64,000 bases of DNA from Paramacrobiotus metropolitanus (lineage: Eukaryota > Tardigrada > Eutardigrada > Parachela > Macrobiotidae), in NCBI RefSeq assembly GCF_019649055.1, contig NW_026570308.1, positions 434,001 through 498,000 of the forward strand, in the 5' to 3' direction. Below the pieces are notes generated by a model. That model had not been told where the DNA came from, did not search any database, and was given only the letters and a program-made list of their open reading frames with translations. Below are positions 25,901 to 29,745 of this stretch, one piece after another. Positions within the stretch are counted from its first letter, which is position 1. Each line of letters opens with the position of its first letter. Position numbers and translations under genes: made by a program.

Positions 25901-27733
25901 AACGGGACGTCATCCCGGGACGCTCTTATCAGCGTCCCACATCTAAAAGCCGGTCGAGACAGGCATATTACTACTCTTATTCGTCATTCCATGTACAGCG
26001 CAGTTACGGTTCACATCTAATTATTGTAGTATTAATTGGCTAATAAAGTTATTACATACTCATACTTCACAGTAGTGTTAAATTTTATTTTAGTTTGAGA
26101 ATAAAACCTGACGAATTTGGTTTGGTTAACTTGTTCATCAACATGTAATGAGCGTGAACTAGGCGATCGCCAATAGGGAATTTCTATACTTTATTTTCTT
26201 GTGCATCCAGCCGATGTAACCGTCGTTTATCCACAATCCCCACAGCCGGCCGGTACAGTGCAGGCTCAACAGGCAGGCAAACCCGACCCAGCATGGGTAC
26301 CCCGCTTCGGCACCAACCTCCGCAACGACCTCGATTAGGCTGATGGCCAAGAGGAGAATAACCGGTAAAACACAGAAGATAATCCACAACACAGTGGCAC
26401 AAATAGTAGTGACCACACCAAGAAGTAGCAGGCCCAGTACAGAGCACCAAGATCTCAACGAGATTTCCTGATCATGTTTCGCGGGATCAGCGTCATCATC
26501 GAGATTGAAATTGAAGCAGAACGCCGTAACGCGGCCGCAACCGGGCAGGTGCCTTTGCGTGAATTTCGGAAGTCGCCAGTGTCGGTTGACGATGAGTGAA
26601 CCGGCAATGGATAAACTTAGCATGATGGTGGAACACACCGTGAACACGGCGCCGGTGTATCCGAGGTTGGCTCGCGTGGAACTGATTACGATGTTGCTGC
26701 CGGTTAATGCGGAATCTAACATGCTTTCGATCGGGACTTTCTTCCAGTGTTCCAGTAAGTCATTTAGCACGCATCCACGTAATTTCTAAAGAAAATCAAT
26801 GGTAGAATACGCAGTAATCGTTGATGGATTACTTACTGAGTAACGTACACGTGTTGTCTGCGAGAAAATACTGTTTGAAAATGGACCCGAAACGAAAGGC
26901 CCGGAAAAATCGTACGAGCGAGTTCGTAGTGTTACATCTCTGCAGTTAAAATGAAATAAATGTTTAATAAGAGCCTGGGAATTTTTCTATGGCGGAACCG
27001 ACTGGTTGGTCAATTAGAGGTTGCTGGCTTTCTGGTATTTTCTTCGAAGTGTTACATATCTGCAGTTAAAACTAAAAGAGTCCAGCTCGGCAGAAGGCAG
27101 TGAAGTCTCAGTTTATGTCTATTCGGTATATATCATTTAATTCACCAAAGTGATTGTGCTCATGTGTGCTTTGATGCAAAATTAAATGAGATTGGGCAAA
27201 TAAATAAGCTTTCGAGACACCTCTTTGTTCATGCGGGTGCGTTTTTCCCTTAGTACTCGTAATTTGCCACAGACAGCCCCTCTCGTCCGAATACGTATAA
27301 GCAATCAACGCTTGTTTGCGAAGATGATGCTACAAAGCCTACAATTACCGATATTAATTTTAAGTTATGTTGAGCAGATACTGTGCACTTGATCAGACTG
27401 ACGTGCACAAACCAACGAACCAAAGCGTGATGTTTCCCCACTAATCAGCAGGAAACGAGATGTTATCATGTAGCCGCTACAATAATAATGAGTTTTGACT
27501 TTTGATAGATTTGTACGTACATATCCAAAAAGTTCAAGAACGGTGTCCAAACTGGTTGGATAATCAGACGCGGTTCGGCCCGTTTGCCATTGCGGGAAAA
27601 AGCTGGTGCCAAATTTAACCGAGATTTGACTGCTGATCCACAGGACGACCAGTGCCTCCGCCAGAATTTCCTGATATCCCCATATACGATTCTTATCCAG
27701 GAAACACGGCACAGCGTTGCGTAGTTTCCGCAT
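1961..27733 (-). CDS. Host multipass membrane family gene, copy 1, with a Polinton in intron 2
   Basis: Five exons: 27521-27733, 26190-26785, 3919-4186, 2663-2934 and 1961-2414. All junctions are GT-AG, with phases 0, 2, 0, 2, and sum to 601 codons (600 aa). An ATG at 27883 in the same frame would add 50 residues; I prefer 27733 because the paralogues start there (MRKL motif). About nine or ten membrane helices are visible: one in exon 1, about four in exon 2, one in exon 3, one or two in exon 4 and two in exon 5. Conserved motifs are GRLWGLWIN at the end of exon 2 and CTECC at the end of exon 3. Intron 2 contains the whole 21.7 kb element, yet every exon is open and in phase. The function is not recognised. 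Whether the long intron is still spliced cannot be seen from sequence. Confidence 0.8.
3389..3452 (+). other. tRNA-like SINE head in intron 3 of copy 1
   Basis: The stretch has a near-complete acceptor-type pairing (GCGCCG with CGGTGC), a box B-like GGTTCGATTCC, and a following A. The T stem is poorly paired, so a real tRNA is unlikely. The rest of the 984-bp intron 3 (2935-3918) includes an open frame at 3572-3865 without recognisable domains, perhaps SINE body. Confidence 0.3.
4284..4289. repeat. Target site duplication CTTATT, left
   Basis: CTTATT abuts the left end of the element and is repeated exactly at 25976-25981. Six bases is the target duplication length known for Polintons, which use a retrovirus-like integrase. 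Confidence 0.92.
4491..4498 (+). promoter_or_regulatory. TATA-like box upstream of the IAP gene
   Basis: ATTTATAG lies about 40 nt before the ATG at 4536, a good distance for a core promoter with a short leader. The same motif is present in the right arm. Confidence 0.4.
4536..5760 (+). CDS. iap: Inhibitor of apoptosis (BIR-BIR-RING), left arm copy
   Basis: The first frame (4536-5120, 194 aa) has two BIR domains with canonical zinc spacing, C-x2-C-x16-H-x6-C: first CSYC..H..C, then CFYC..H..C. An acidic linker lies between them. Downstream, coding resumes at about 5230 after TTGTAG, and a RING occurs at about residues 36-73 of the 5506-5760 frame (CKIC, CGH, CNCC, CPMC). Known IAPs bind caspases or IAP-antagonist motifs with BIRs and ubiquitinate targets with the RING, in the cytoplasm. 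Here this would suppress host cell death. The junctions are not settled: the exon 1 donor is weak and the last gap could be a 26-nt intron (5470-5495) or a frameshift. The 194-aa BIR protein could also be a separate gene. Confidence 0.85.
5808..5878 (-). other. tRNA 3'-half-like hairpin in the left arm
   Basis: On the minus strand the sequence ends with a strong T-arm (GGGG, TTCAAT, CCCC) followed by TGGTAGC, as in the 3' half of a tRNA. I could not pair a matching 5' acceptor strand, so a complete tRNA is not supported. It lies just past the IAP stop codon and is preserved in the other arm. Confidence 0.3.
5985..6890 (+). repeat. Diverged tandem repeats in the left arm, non-coding
   Basis: A unit beginning ATTACTACCAGCG recurs near 6007, 6248 and 6491 (period about 242 bp). 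A second unit with CGGTCCTGCT..GTAGT recurs near 6609 and 6794 (period about 185 bp). No convincing gene lies in 5880-7076. The repeats could be regulatory or replication sequences; that is inference. Confidence 0.6.
7077..7084 (+). promoter_or_regulatory. TATA box of unknown gene A
   Basis: TATATAAG lies only 8 nt before the first ATG (7092), so transcription would start after that codon. This favours the in-frame ATG at 7113 or one soon after it as the real start. A second TATATA lies at about 7015. Confidence 0.45.
7092..7558 (+). CDS. Unknown TIR gene A (frame-broken left copy)
   Basis: No family is recognised. The frame opened at 7092 ends at 7307, and a second frame, 7328-7558, continues the protein. 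In the right arm the second half is continuous but the first half is broken, so each arm carries a different single-base lesion. The product would be about 150 aa and soluble. It resembles the neighbouring gene B: a W-x-L core, then KANVITFKG (KVNIITGKG in B), and a similar C-terminal helical part. The TATA box at 7077 suggests the start is at 7113 or later. A role in virus-host interaction is only a guess from its place beside the IAP. Confidence 0.55.
7683..8134 (+). CDS. Unknown TIR gene B, paralogue of A (frame-broken left copy)
   Basis: Two overlapping frames (7683-7967 and 7913-8134) together make about 150 aa. The break lies in A-runs at about 7901-7926. The right arm has the A-run lengths changed at the two sites in the opposite way, so neither copy reads through. 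The shared core with gene A (KVNIITGKG-type strand, HELL, an acidic EIEYELD strand, C-terminal helix) suggests a tandem duplication. No membrane helix or known domain is visible. Confidence 0.55.
8215..8766 (+). CDS. Unknown TIR gene C, secreted or ER protein, probably spliced
   Basis: The first part starts at ATG 8215 with a signal-peptide-like segment (MEFKTIVFLLCAPSVFGG) and could end at a donor after CACG (about 8344). An acceptor TGTTTAG at about 8404 opens a second segment beginning DLAPGMN. A third frame from about 8524 to 8766 encodes a basic region with LYVGKV and a WWEMILERY motif and ends TAA. The last junction is either a further small intron or a frameshift, and it is the same in both arms. 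The unspliced first frame ends after 56 aa. No family is recognised. Confidence 0.45.
8758..8765 (+). promoter_or_regulatory. TATA box of BIR gene D
   Basis: TATATAAA lies 41 nt before the ATG at 8806. It overlaps the stop codon of gene C, showing very compact spacing. Confidence 0.6.
8806..9410 (+). CDS. Single-BIR protein D (frame-broken left copy)
   Basis: The protein has an acidic N-terminus, a Pro/Ala/Ser-rich linker (about residues 28-80) and a C-terminal BIR domain. The BIR core is read in the frame ending at TGA 9408-9410: AGFFYTG, then C-x2-C-x16-H-x7-C (CIHC..H..C). In this arm a missing T in a short T-run near 9210 moves the frame 9211-9288 away from the BIR; the right arm keeps the BIR frame but is broken upstream. 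The layout recalls small single-BIR IAPs. It would be a second cell-death or cell-division regulator next to the IAP. No RING is present. Confidence 0.65.
9411..9567. other. Intergenic segment between converging genes D and TBP
   Basis: A/T-rich gap with long A and T runs (about 9428-9450 and 9522-9540) between two converging stop codons. Poly(A) or terminator signals are likely here, but no specific site is proven. Confidence 0.3.
9568..10103 (-). CDS. TATA-binding-protein-like protein, two lobes, left arm copy
   Basis: About 178 aa, the size of the TBP core. Lobe 1 (10060-9790) has INKNIVAV, YDPNIFSGL and LYSNGRITVNGA motifs. The lobe linker is DFEIVNVVAS. Lobe 2, read in another frame from about 9713 down to the stop at 9568, has YEPELFPGL and IFTSGKVNILGAKS. 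These are the hallmark TBP repeat motifs. A one-base break separates the lobes near 9714 and is shared by both arms. No in-frame ATG is visible; an ATG at about 10087-10089 (minus strand) lies one base out of frame, separated by an A5 run. TBP binds the TATA box and nucleates transcription in the nucleus. The 5' end overlaps the divergent ATPase start. Confidence 0.85.
10086..10790 (+). CDS. Packaging ATPase, FtsK/HerA type (intact copy)
   Basis: 234 aa from ATG 10086; earlier codons in frame lack an ATG. Walker A is GPTMVGKSS (about residues 30-38) and Walker B is LLIVDDL (about residues 101-107), followed by a YITQNLY sensor-like segment. This is the adenovirus IVa2/A32-like genome packaging ATPase of Polintons, which drives DNA into the capsid. 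The terminal repeat ends inside the gene at about 10512, so only this copy is complete. It overlaps the divergent TBP gene at its 5' end and the next small gene at its 3' end (ATG 10780). Confidence 0.9.
   Translation: MTAVIQNNFVELESQPKLVTPFGMMICGPTMVGKSSFVFRLIEQRKEMMTSTPRRVVYAYNQWQNGYDALKVQCPETEFVKGLSDLFSDEDFFDKEVTNLLIVDDLAHEMAKNEQASNLFTQGIHHKNLSVIYITQNLYKQGKAMRDITLNCQYMVLFKNARDLGQIDILQRQTKLKCLAQAYAACTSENYQPLLIDLTPACPSYLRLRSHLFPKETMRIYTDHLPSLSLKNGK
10780..11117 (+). CDS. Small basic virion-type protein with GGFLP membrane motif (pX-like)
   Basis: The main frame (to TAA 11117, about 100 aa) is Lys/Arg-rich at the N-terminus, has a CKKCKTPIK segment in the middle and ends in a hydrophobic tail, QRGGFLPALLPLLASAVIS. 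Basic proteins with this tail accompany the capsid genes of Polintons and adintoviruses and are compared with adenovirus core or membrane-active proteins. This frame lacks an ATG. An ATG at 10780, overlapping the ATPase stop, opens a 26-codon frame one base off, so a base is probably missing in the CCCC/TTTT run near 10805. Confidence 0.55.
11134..11694 (+). pseudogene. Conserved Polinton hypothetical protein, multiple frame breaks
   Basis: It opens with METYMLIPKRQAEKRR and a helical region with LSLEQLTTE..LSSSLQRFL, typical of an uncharacterised protein seen near the integrase in Polintons. The 106-aa frame ends at 11454. Coding character then moves to a second frame (FEKIRKPKPIFKQM, about 11412-11465) and a third (about 11462-11694, ending KNDFKQR). 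Two frame changes in one gene point to decay or sequence error. The middle is basic and proline-containing, perhaps DNA-binding. Confidence 0.5.
11695..12013 (+). other. Remnant between the hypothetical gene and the integrase
   Basis: A short open stretch (about 11704-11810) reads VDYYAVENKYDDPQLGF and may be the end of the preceding gene or a separate remnant. The other frames have several stops. No intact gene is supported. Confidence 0.3.
12014..13036 (+). CDS. Polinton integrase (rve, DDE) with a 72-nt intron
   Basis: Two exons, 12014-12425 and 12498-13036, joined in frame at LQVDRG. The N-terminal SAAQVASLGGVERF segment is typical of Polinton/adintovirus integrases. The catalytic core has the first Asp in MADLMD, the second in LQVDRG, and Glu in NMAERFIRTL. 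The C-terminal part (VPVYEVEP..IGKFYEQEL) is the chromo-like domain of the family. Integrase inserts the element with a 6-bp target duplication, matching the flanks. The intron starts GTACTACACAC, contains an AC run and ends TTCACAG. The catalytic residues are intact. The stop overlaps the penton start. Confidence 0.92.
12426..12497 (+). other. Spliceosomal intron in the integrase gene
   Basis: GTACTA...TTCACAG; removal restores a continuous frame across the second catalytic Asp and the following REFYN. Without splicing, a TAG at 12447-12449 ends the protein before the catalytic Glu. Confidence 0.8.
13029..14099 (+). CDS. Penton-type minor capsid protein
   Basis: 356 aa, ATG at 13029 overlapping the integrase stop by 8 nt. 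The N-terminus (FYVTLPSDASMDMYPKNSA) and the WEVGLVELQY segment are hallmarks of the Polinton/adintovirus minor capsid (penton) protein, a single jelly-roll that closes the capsid vertices. The frame is intact and overlaps the next gene by 17 nt. It lies in the standard order integrase, penton, small membrane-active protein, major capsid protein. Confidence 0.88.
   Translation: MASVVGNSTPFYVTLPSDASMDMYPKNSAQMWKTKLKIPISLSGRWEVGLVELQYTNSIYNIPKEQELTVNEYDVISDTSLSSVQNTIIIPPGLYTLKALIDVIERQSPNSVDLKGRNVTPSRLRTNNSTTKVFNIRYNPVTLKTEVTFNSLRGKLRFSENDDRLKGLLGFVQTQHDIDPLDFKDLDGVPSKFRYYIEEMIEEDGTPAEPFGRIPSTFITPRPYLWYLLKRKQPLNADTLDVPMVVASNKSTNMQHNNTTMYVYSDIVEFSALGDQTAQVLRSMPIKGEPFDLITERFDQPHYVPLVRNFIETIEINLSSEDEDFKFQAGKSLVKLHFRPVRLKRYSSSCYHGCAP
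14083..14610 (+). CDS. Virion membrane-active protein (pVI/PX-like)
   Basis: 175 aa. After an acidic start comes GSGLADFFRTVFSRVSKF (about residues 46-63), an amphipathic helix motif found in the pVI-like lytic proteins of adintoviruses and adenoviruses, then an Ala-rich helix and a Lys/Arg-rich C-terminus. Such proteins disrupt membranes during entry and link capsid to core. It overlaps the major capsid gene by 8 nt (ATG 14603). The assignment rests on motif and position. Confidence 0.65.
   Translation: MAAPHNLVLFEPDSSLFEELFEQNQIGYGPLGRYRSSGLQSGSGLADFFRTVFSRVSKFTAPLVRSALPHARAALESAKPHLKQAAQSVATSAAEKVTEKLGKILEPAQPSDAAVTSTEAPQLVTVKQQTGSGSKRKRPTKHSKREKTRNDESTVLVTVLLISIPIFSKKNYKNA
14603..15949 (+). 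CDS. Major capsid protein (double jelly-roll, hexon type)
   Basis: 448 aa, intact. The N-terminus carries MNLFSVPASL and a GNLSFFIPPSSNGLLSLTD segment followed by FECELSI, typical of Polinton/adintovirus major capsid proteins; the C-terminus has TVFAFDLTPT and a VGLEVTFDTPL strand. The protein forms trimeric capsomers. Length and position between the pVI-like and protease genes match the family. There is no sign of decay in this gene. Confidence 0.9.
   Translation: MPEYLLPHSEPAMSSDMNLFSVPASLTERFSYETQEYGPESAPPEDSPLSGNLSFFIPPSSNGLLSLTDTCFECELSIKKKNATNAWVNLENNDNVAPVNYIVHSLFKQIHFTVANKVISDCSPYYPYRAIMEVLTSYTEDAMKSQLTSGGFYFDTPGKMEHATENTGEAKRKELFALSASVQLSGKIFTDLCVQSKPLLTGVPVHVSLYFNNSEFYLRSWNTGAAAAAEYKAFMKHPRITVRRYIPSPDFMNAITQKLQTTTAKYHIERAELKARAIPAGTQTIAFSDLKYGQLPKVVFIAFVQSDRFHGTTSLNPFVFDHCRVRQICINVDGKQYPTIPYMCDFPNNRYLKCYDGFLDVLNQKNHPAGAHILDRHTYAKGYTVFAFDLTPTATGLGPMTLIRSGTVGLEVTFDTPLTNAYQMLAWITCDHLIEFTNLRQVICDFAS
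15970..16523 (+). pseudogene. Adenain-type maturation protease, broken by one base
   Basis: The first frame starts at ATG 15970 and contains the catalytic His in GTHWIAVY (about residue 60). It then leaves the family at about 16173. From there a frame one base off continues with PSFIEVFDSYGKP, which carries the acidic catalytic residue, and TCAQHCMFF, which carries the nucleophile Cys; it ends at 16523. The family (adenovirus protease, C5) cleaves capsid precursor proteins. All three catalytic positions are present, split over two frames. No intron signals fit the short overlap, so a single-base loss or sequence error is the simplest reading; programmed frameshifting is possible but unsupported. 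Confidence 0.8.
16561..16580. terminator. Hairpin between converging genes
   Basis: AGGTGCGCTGCGCGCACACC folds into a GC-rich stem between the end of the protease (16523) and the end of the opposing spliced gene (16796). It may mark transcript ends from both sides. The rest of 16524-16795 holds no gene. Confidence 0.35.
16796..18159 (-). CDS. Spliced gene with NLS and possible PC4-like ssDNA-binding domain
   Basis: Exon 1 starts at ATG 18159: a Ser-rich N-terminus, then TKKRKV, a classical nuclear localisation pattern. Exon 2 (down to 17643, donor GTAAGA), exon 3 (17445-17558) and exon 4 (16796-17318) join in consistent phases. Exon 2 has FGGEKFIAVYLMNNRLRY, a basic/hydrophobic strand pattern, a Gly/Trp turn, and HVELDAKQFAKL, which resembles the strand-strand-helix plan of the transcription coactivator PC4 p15 fold. 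Exon 4 is Cys/His-rich (QECKLCHLME) and not recognised. The exon 1 to 2 junction is unclear: no phase-matched splice pair fits well, so a base may be missing near 17950. A role in viral transcription or DNA binding is inference. Confidence 0.55.
18319..18330 (-). promoter_or_regulatory. TATA box upstream of the spliced gene
   Basis: GGCTATAAAATG on the minus strand, about 160 nt before the exon 1 ATG (18159). The gap 18160-18376 otherwise holds no gene. Confidence 0.45.
18377..19555 (-). CDS. ADP-ribosylglycohydrolase-like protein (ARH/DraG family)
   Basis: 392 aa as opened, or 368 aa from the inner ATG at 19483, which fits the family start and the TATA box better. The N-terminal RLKGCLVGSVVASSFGRLF, a central ITHAH motif and the C-terminal GGDTDGRTFMAGALYGAFYG match the family, which removes ADP-ribose from proteins or nucleic acids using two Mg2+. 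The C-terminal Asp-Thr-Asp metal motif is kept, but the N-terminal Thr-Asp-Asp position reads GFSGTVAL, so two metal-binding Asp are lost. It may bind ADP-ribose with weak or no hydrolysis. Countering host PARP-type defence is a plausible, unproven role. Intact single exon. Confidence 0.82.
   Translation of the reverse strand: MSGCEPENVRLSSTSTSPPPSPGTMDAIQHIIWQGDWQGGLHDRLKGCLVGSVVASSFGRLFNTPFYRSHLPTLREVHERCADVAKDPCYVRCGFSGTVALVVLEVTVGCYTVERDYIADGLGKALGSSNYFGGSKHMERLLKEFHRRWNATSSESNFALRRDDEAYVCGPARSAHGGQGSHGYHGAVMAAAVALYYCREPSCFLRREVEKCVAITHAHRLGIDGAVLFAFGLQEACDSARTASVTTFLKRLEDYASTLEPPFGENMIAANALYVNHSVLRSPADIIRLYPNVNSRAAQDFVPLAMVMAFVGGNLQWWSGYNIMSPWKRMVQSCIALGGDTDGRTFMAGALYGAFYGLSSDQREFEAMPEITEANNASTLADALYKGCPPDD
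19570..19577. promoter_or_regulatory. TATA box between divergent accessory genes
   Basis: TATATAAA on the plus strand (TTTATATA on the minus strand), 15 nt above the outer ATG of the ARH-like gene. That distance favours the inner start at 19483. It could also serve the small plus-strand frame at 19675. A second TATATA lies at about 19657. Confidence 0.5.
19675..19788 (+). CDS. Small single-helix membrane protein straddling the repeat boundary
   Basis: 37 aa starting at ATG 19675: a charged N-terminus (MDPAEERRR), one hydrophobic helix (about residues 11-30), then LYRFWVI and a stop. The last third lies inside the right terminal repeat, antisense to the ATPase fragment. Small membrane proteins are common in DNA viruses, but this frame is short and could be chance. 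Confidence 0.35.
   Translation: MDPAEERRRAICVVITIAFFGSLLALVLPCLYRFWVI
19757..20182 (-). pseudogene. Truncated packaging ATPase, right arm copy
   Basis: Carries the start (ATG 20182), Walker A and Walker B but stops at the repeat boundary after YITQNLYKQG, then runs into unrelated sequence. It is also frame-broken just after Walker A (an A missing in an A-run near 20073). It cannot make a full ATPase. Confidence 0.85.
20164..20699 (+). CDS. TATA-binding-protein-like gene, right arm copy (frame-broken)
   Basis: Mirror copy of the gene at 9568-10103. Lobe 1 motifs are read up to YDPNIF, where a T-run one base shorter than on the left shifts the frame near 20289. The later part of lobe 1, the linker and lobe 2 are all present, and the stop is at 20697-20699. 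The break between the lobes is the same as on the left. It is described separately because this arm has the extra lesion. Confidence 0.8.
20855..21459 (-). CDS. Single-BIR protein D, right arm copy (frame-broken upstream)
   Basis: Starts at ATG 21459 with the same acidic and Pro-rich region. A base missing near 21246 ends that frame at 21244. The frame from about 21211 to 20855 holds the complete BIR: RFARAGFFYTG, then C-x2-C-x16-H-x7-C and a short tail. The lesion is at a different place from that in the left copy. Confidence 0.65.
21499..22049 (-). CDS. Unknown TIR gene C, right arm copy
   Basis: Same layout as the left copy: signal-peptide-like start at ATG 22049, a likely intron, the APGMN segment (21664-21858) and the third frame ending at 21499. 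The frame change before the last segment is identical in both arms, which favours splicing or an ancestral state over a sequencing slip. Confidence 0.45.
22130..22581 (-). CDS. Unknown TIR gene B, right arm copy (frame-broken)
   Basis: ATG 22581. The frame continues through HELLKKSKMV and is lost at the next A-run, one A shorter than on the left; the final segment to the stop at 22130 is in the other frame. Several substitutions (Arg to Gly, Lys to Glu, His to Asp near the N-terminus) make this the most diverged part of the two arms. Confidence 0.55.
22710..23175 (-). CDS. Unknown TIR gene A, right arm copy (frame-broken)
   Basis: Mirror of 7092-7558. Here the second half is continuous from GKFDWMEIEG through LVFIHLLPMEAKKLHEAL to the stop, so that part is the better copy. 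The first half is shifted near 23020. The TATA box is preserved above the start. Confidence 0.55.
23377..24282 (-). repeat. Diverged tandem repeats in the right arm, non-coding
   Basis: Mirror of 5985-6890, with the same 242-bp and 185-bp periods. No gene is supported in 23190-24386. Confidence 0.6.
24389..24460 (+). other. tRNA 3'-half-like hairpin in the right arm
   Basis: Mirror of 5808-5878. The T-arm-like GGGG-TTCAAT-CCCC is fully preserved. Confidence 0.3.
24507..25729 (-). pseudogene. iap: Inhibitor of apoptosis, right arm copy (several frame breaks)
   Basis: ATG 25729. BIR1 and the linker are intact, but a T-run one base shorter near 25300 breaks the frame inside BIR2. A second A-run difference (near 24991) and a third after the RING (near 24533, seven instead of eight A) alter the later parts. 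The RING cysteines and histidine are all present. Relative to the left copy this arm looks less functional. Confidence 0.8.
25976..25981. repeat. Target site duplication CTTATT, right
   Basis: Exact copy of 4284-4289, directly after the right end of the element. Confidence 0.92.
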
Positions 27734-27883
27734 GATGTTGCAGTGCCCAGTTTCTAGTAGAAAGAACCGTTTCGCCAAGTGATGCAGCGGGTTGTACGTA
27801 TAATTTTTAGCGCTGTCCCATAAAGATCTTTCTGCAATAACTTTCTCTACAGGAGATTTCCGATTGCCGGCATGATCGAACAT

Positions 27884-29745
27884 TTAAGGTAGTTGCATTT
27901 TAACATTTCCATGGCTGAACGCGCATAATACCAAACGTTTGTTAAGCGTTTAATACCAATACTAAAGTGTAAAGTATATTAATTGCAAAAGCTAATACAT
28001 CGCCACGTGCTCATGCGTCTTCAGTGTGGATCGACGGATACATAGTGTATACATCGCGCGCTGCTTTGAACGCAATAGCCACTCCGTTATAAACCGTCGT
28101 ACATTTTACTATTTTGAGCCGTGATTATCGATCGCCCGCCTCATTTTATGCGGTAAAGATTATAATACGGGCAACTCGATCGTCCTGCCGCGTTGTGCTG
28201 AATCAGTGAATTTCAAGCCAGTGATTCGTGGCTTGGTAAAAATACCGTATTTCACAAATTGCATGCAAAATAAAAAGAATGATTTTCCCGAATACCTGGA
28301 CTTGAATTTCATTTTTTGTCCAAAGTTTCAAAACGATGGAGGAGCTCTGACCCGGGCAAGCTTTAATAATGTGGAGGATCTGCTGAAACGTTTCAGACTG
28401 GAGACGGGCGAAGGGCGCATATTTCCTCCAACGTTTTCATTTATCGTATGTATGTACAGTGTATTTGTCGTATATAAATATGTACATGTATCGTACGTAT
28501 GTACATGTATTTATCGTATGTATTTATCGCATGCTCATTATGTGCAGTCGCGAAAAGAACAAGACAATTTCTTTAGTTTAGTCTCCATGCGTTCCCCTTT
28601 ACTCCATTTCTTTTGGAAATTTTTTTGAACAATTTTGAAATGAACTAGAATCTAAATTTATTTAAACATCCGAGGTTTCGGGTTTTAATGCCGGGAGACT
28701 AGACGCTGTAGGTAAAGAAAAAGGTATATGTAACGGGATCATGAATATAAGGGGAAAAATGAGTCTAGCCGAACCAGTCCCTTGTACTTCTGATGTATGC
28801 CAGCTGGTGGTTTACGTTGTAGCTTGACAGTGTTTTATGTAAAGCGCTGCTATTAAGGCTGTGCGGCATTGACGGACCGTCAATGACGGTACATGTGGTA
28901 TTAACTGCACCAGGCAGATCCGGGTTATAATACAGTTTTAGCCTATTTACCAGCAGTTGTACGAGTGCTGCTTACCTGTTATCAGTACCTGCAGTCTTAC
29001 GGTTAATACCGGCGCTGTACATAAAACGCTGTCTAGCCACAACGTAAACCACCAGCTGGCTTACATCAGAAGTACAAGGGACTGGTTCGGCTAGACTCAT
29101 TTTCCCCCTGTATAAGATACAATGTACTGTTCTGTTCTTTTGTGCAACTATAGGATTTTCGGGATTTAGGAAACGGCCAGGCATGCAGGCCTGGATAGGG
29201 AAGAAATCGCAATAAAAGTTGTATGTTTTTTCTGATTGTTTTCGGCGCATTCGAATGTTACTCAGAGTTGGAAAAGTTAGTTTTCCTTCTATCAAAGATG
29301 TTTTGTATTTGCGCACGACAAAGCAATTTTTCGTATTGTTTTGCGCCATTCGGCAACCGAAAATGGTTTGTTTGCTGTACACTGCCCGGAAACCGTTTGT
29401 GCGCTTAACAAACGGTTGCCGAGATATGGCGAATTAAAATGGACACAAATTTAAATACATTGGTCACACACAAAATGGCACGTGTACAGACTCTGTAATC
29501 TACAGAGTACTTAAACGTTTCATGTAAAAGACACATGGCTAGTAGCTGTAAAGTCAAGTCTGTATAAATATCAGGTGCACAATATTAGAGAGATAAAATT
29601 TTGGAACGGATTAACAATGTTTTAAATCCATTTAAAAGCTGGAGAAATTGCTACAAACCTGATACGGCTTCAGATTTGTCTCTACAGATATGGCTATGTG
29701 TCCTATAGATCAAAGTTTTAAAAAATTCGGATATGAACATGACTT
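27884..29745. other. Intergenic DNA with inverted-repeat remnants
   Basis: Arms 28751-28850 and about 29020-29107 are inverted copies, a small fold-back element. A GTATGT-rich microsatellite lies at 28445-28535. A plus-strand open stretch at about 28206-28440 with a GGALTRASFNNVEDLLKRF segment looks protein-like but has no recognisable family or gene structure. Confidence 0.4.

Larger units (their letters stand above)
4290..25975. mobile_element. Polinton/Maverick (adintovirus-like) integrated element, 21.7 kb
   Basis: The element begins AGTAGTAATATGCC and ends with its reverse complement, is flanked by a perfect 6-bp duplication, and has 6.2 kb terminal inverted repeats. It encodes a DDE integrase, an FtsK/HerA-type packaging ATPase, an adenain-type protease, a double jelly-roll major capsid protein and a penton-type minor capsid protein, which together define the Polinton/adintovirus group. 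It differs from typical members by lacking a visible DNA polymerase B and by the very long repeats. Those repeats carry IAP and TBP-like genes. A few genes are frame-broken, so this copy may be decaying or the assembly imperfect. Confidence 0.95.
19757..25975 (-). repeat. Right terminal inverted repeat, about 6.2 kb
   Basis: Reverse complement of 4290-10512. Coordinates correspond as about 30267 minus the left position. Differences are few: substitutions cluster around gene B, and many are single-base changes in homopolymer length. It ends AGGCATATTACTACT followed by the CTTATT duplication. Confidence 0.93.

Noticed and set aside
4290-25975. The inverted duplication as an assembly artefact
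   Set aside because: The two arms differ by many small changes, each has its own host flank, and both flanks carry the same 6-bp duplication, which fits a real transposon with long terminal repeats.
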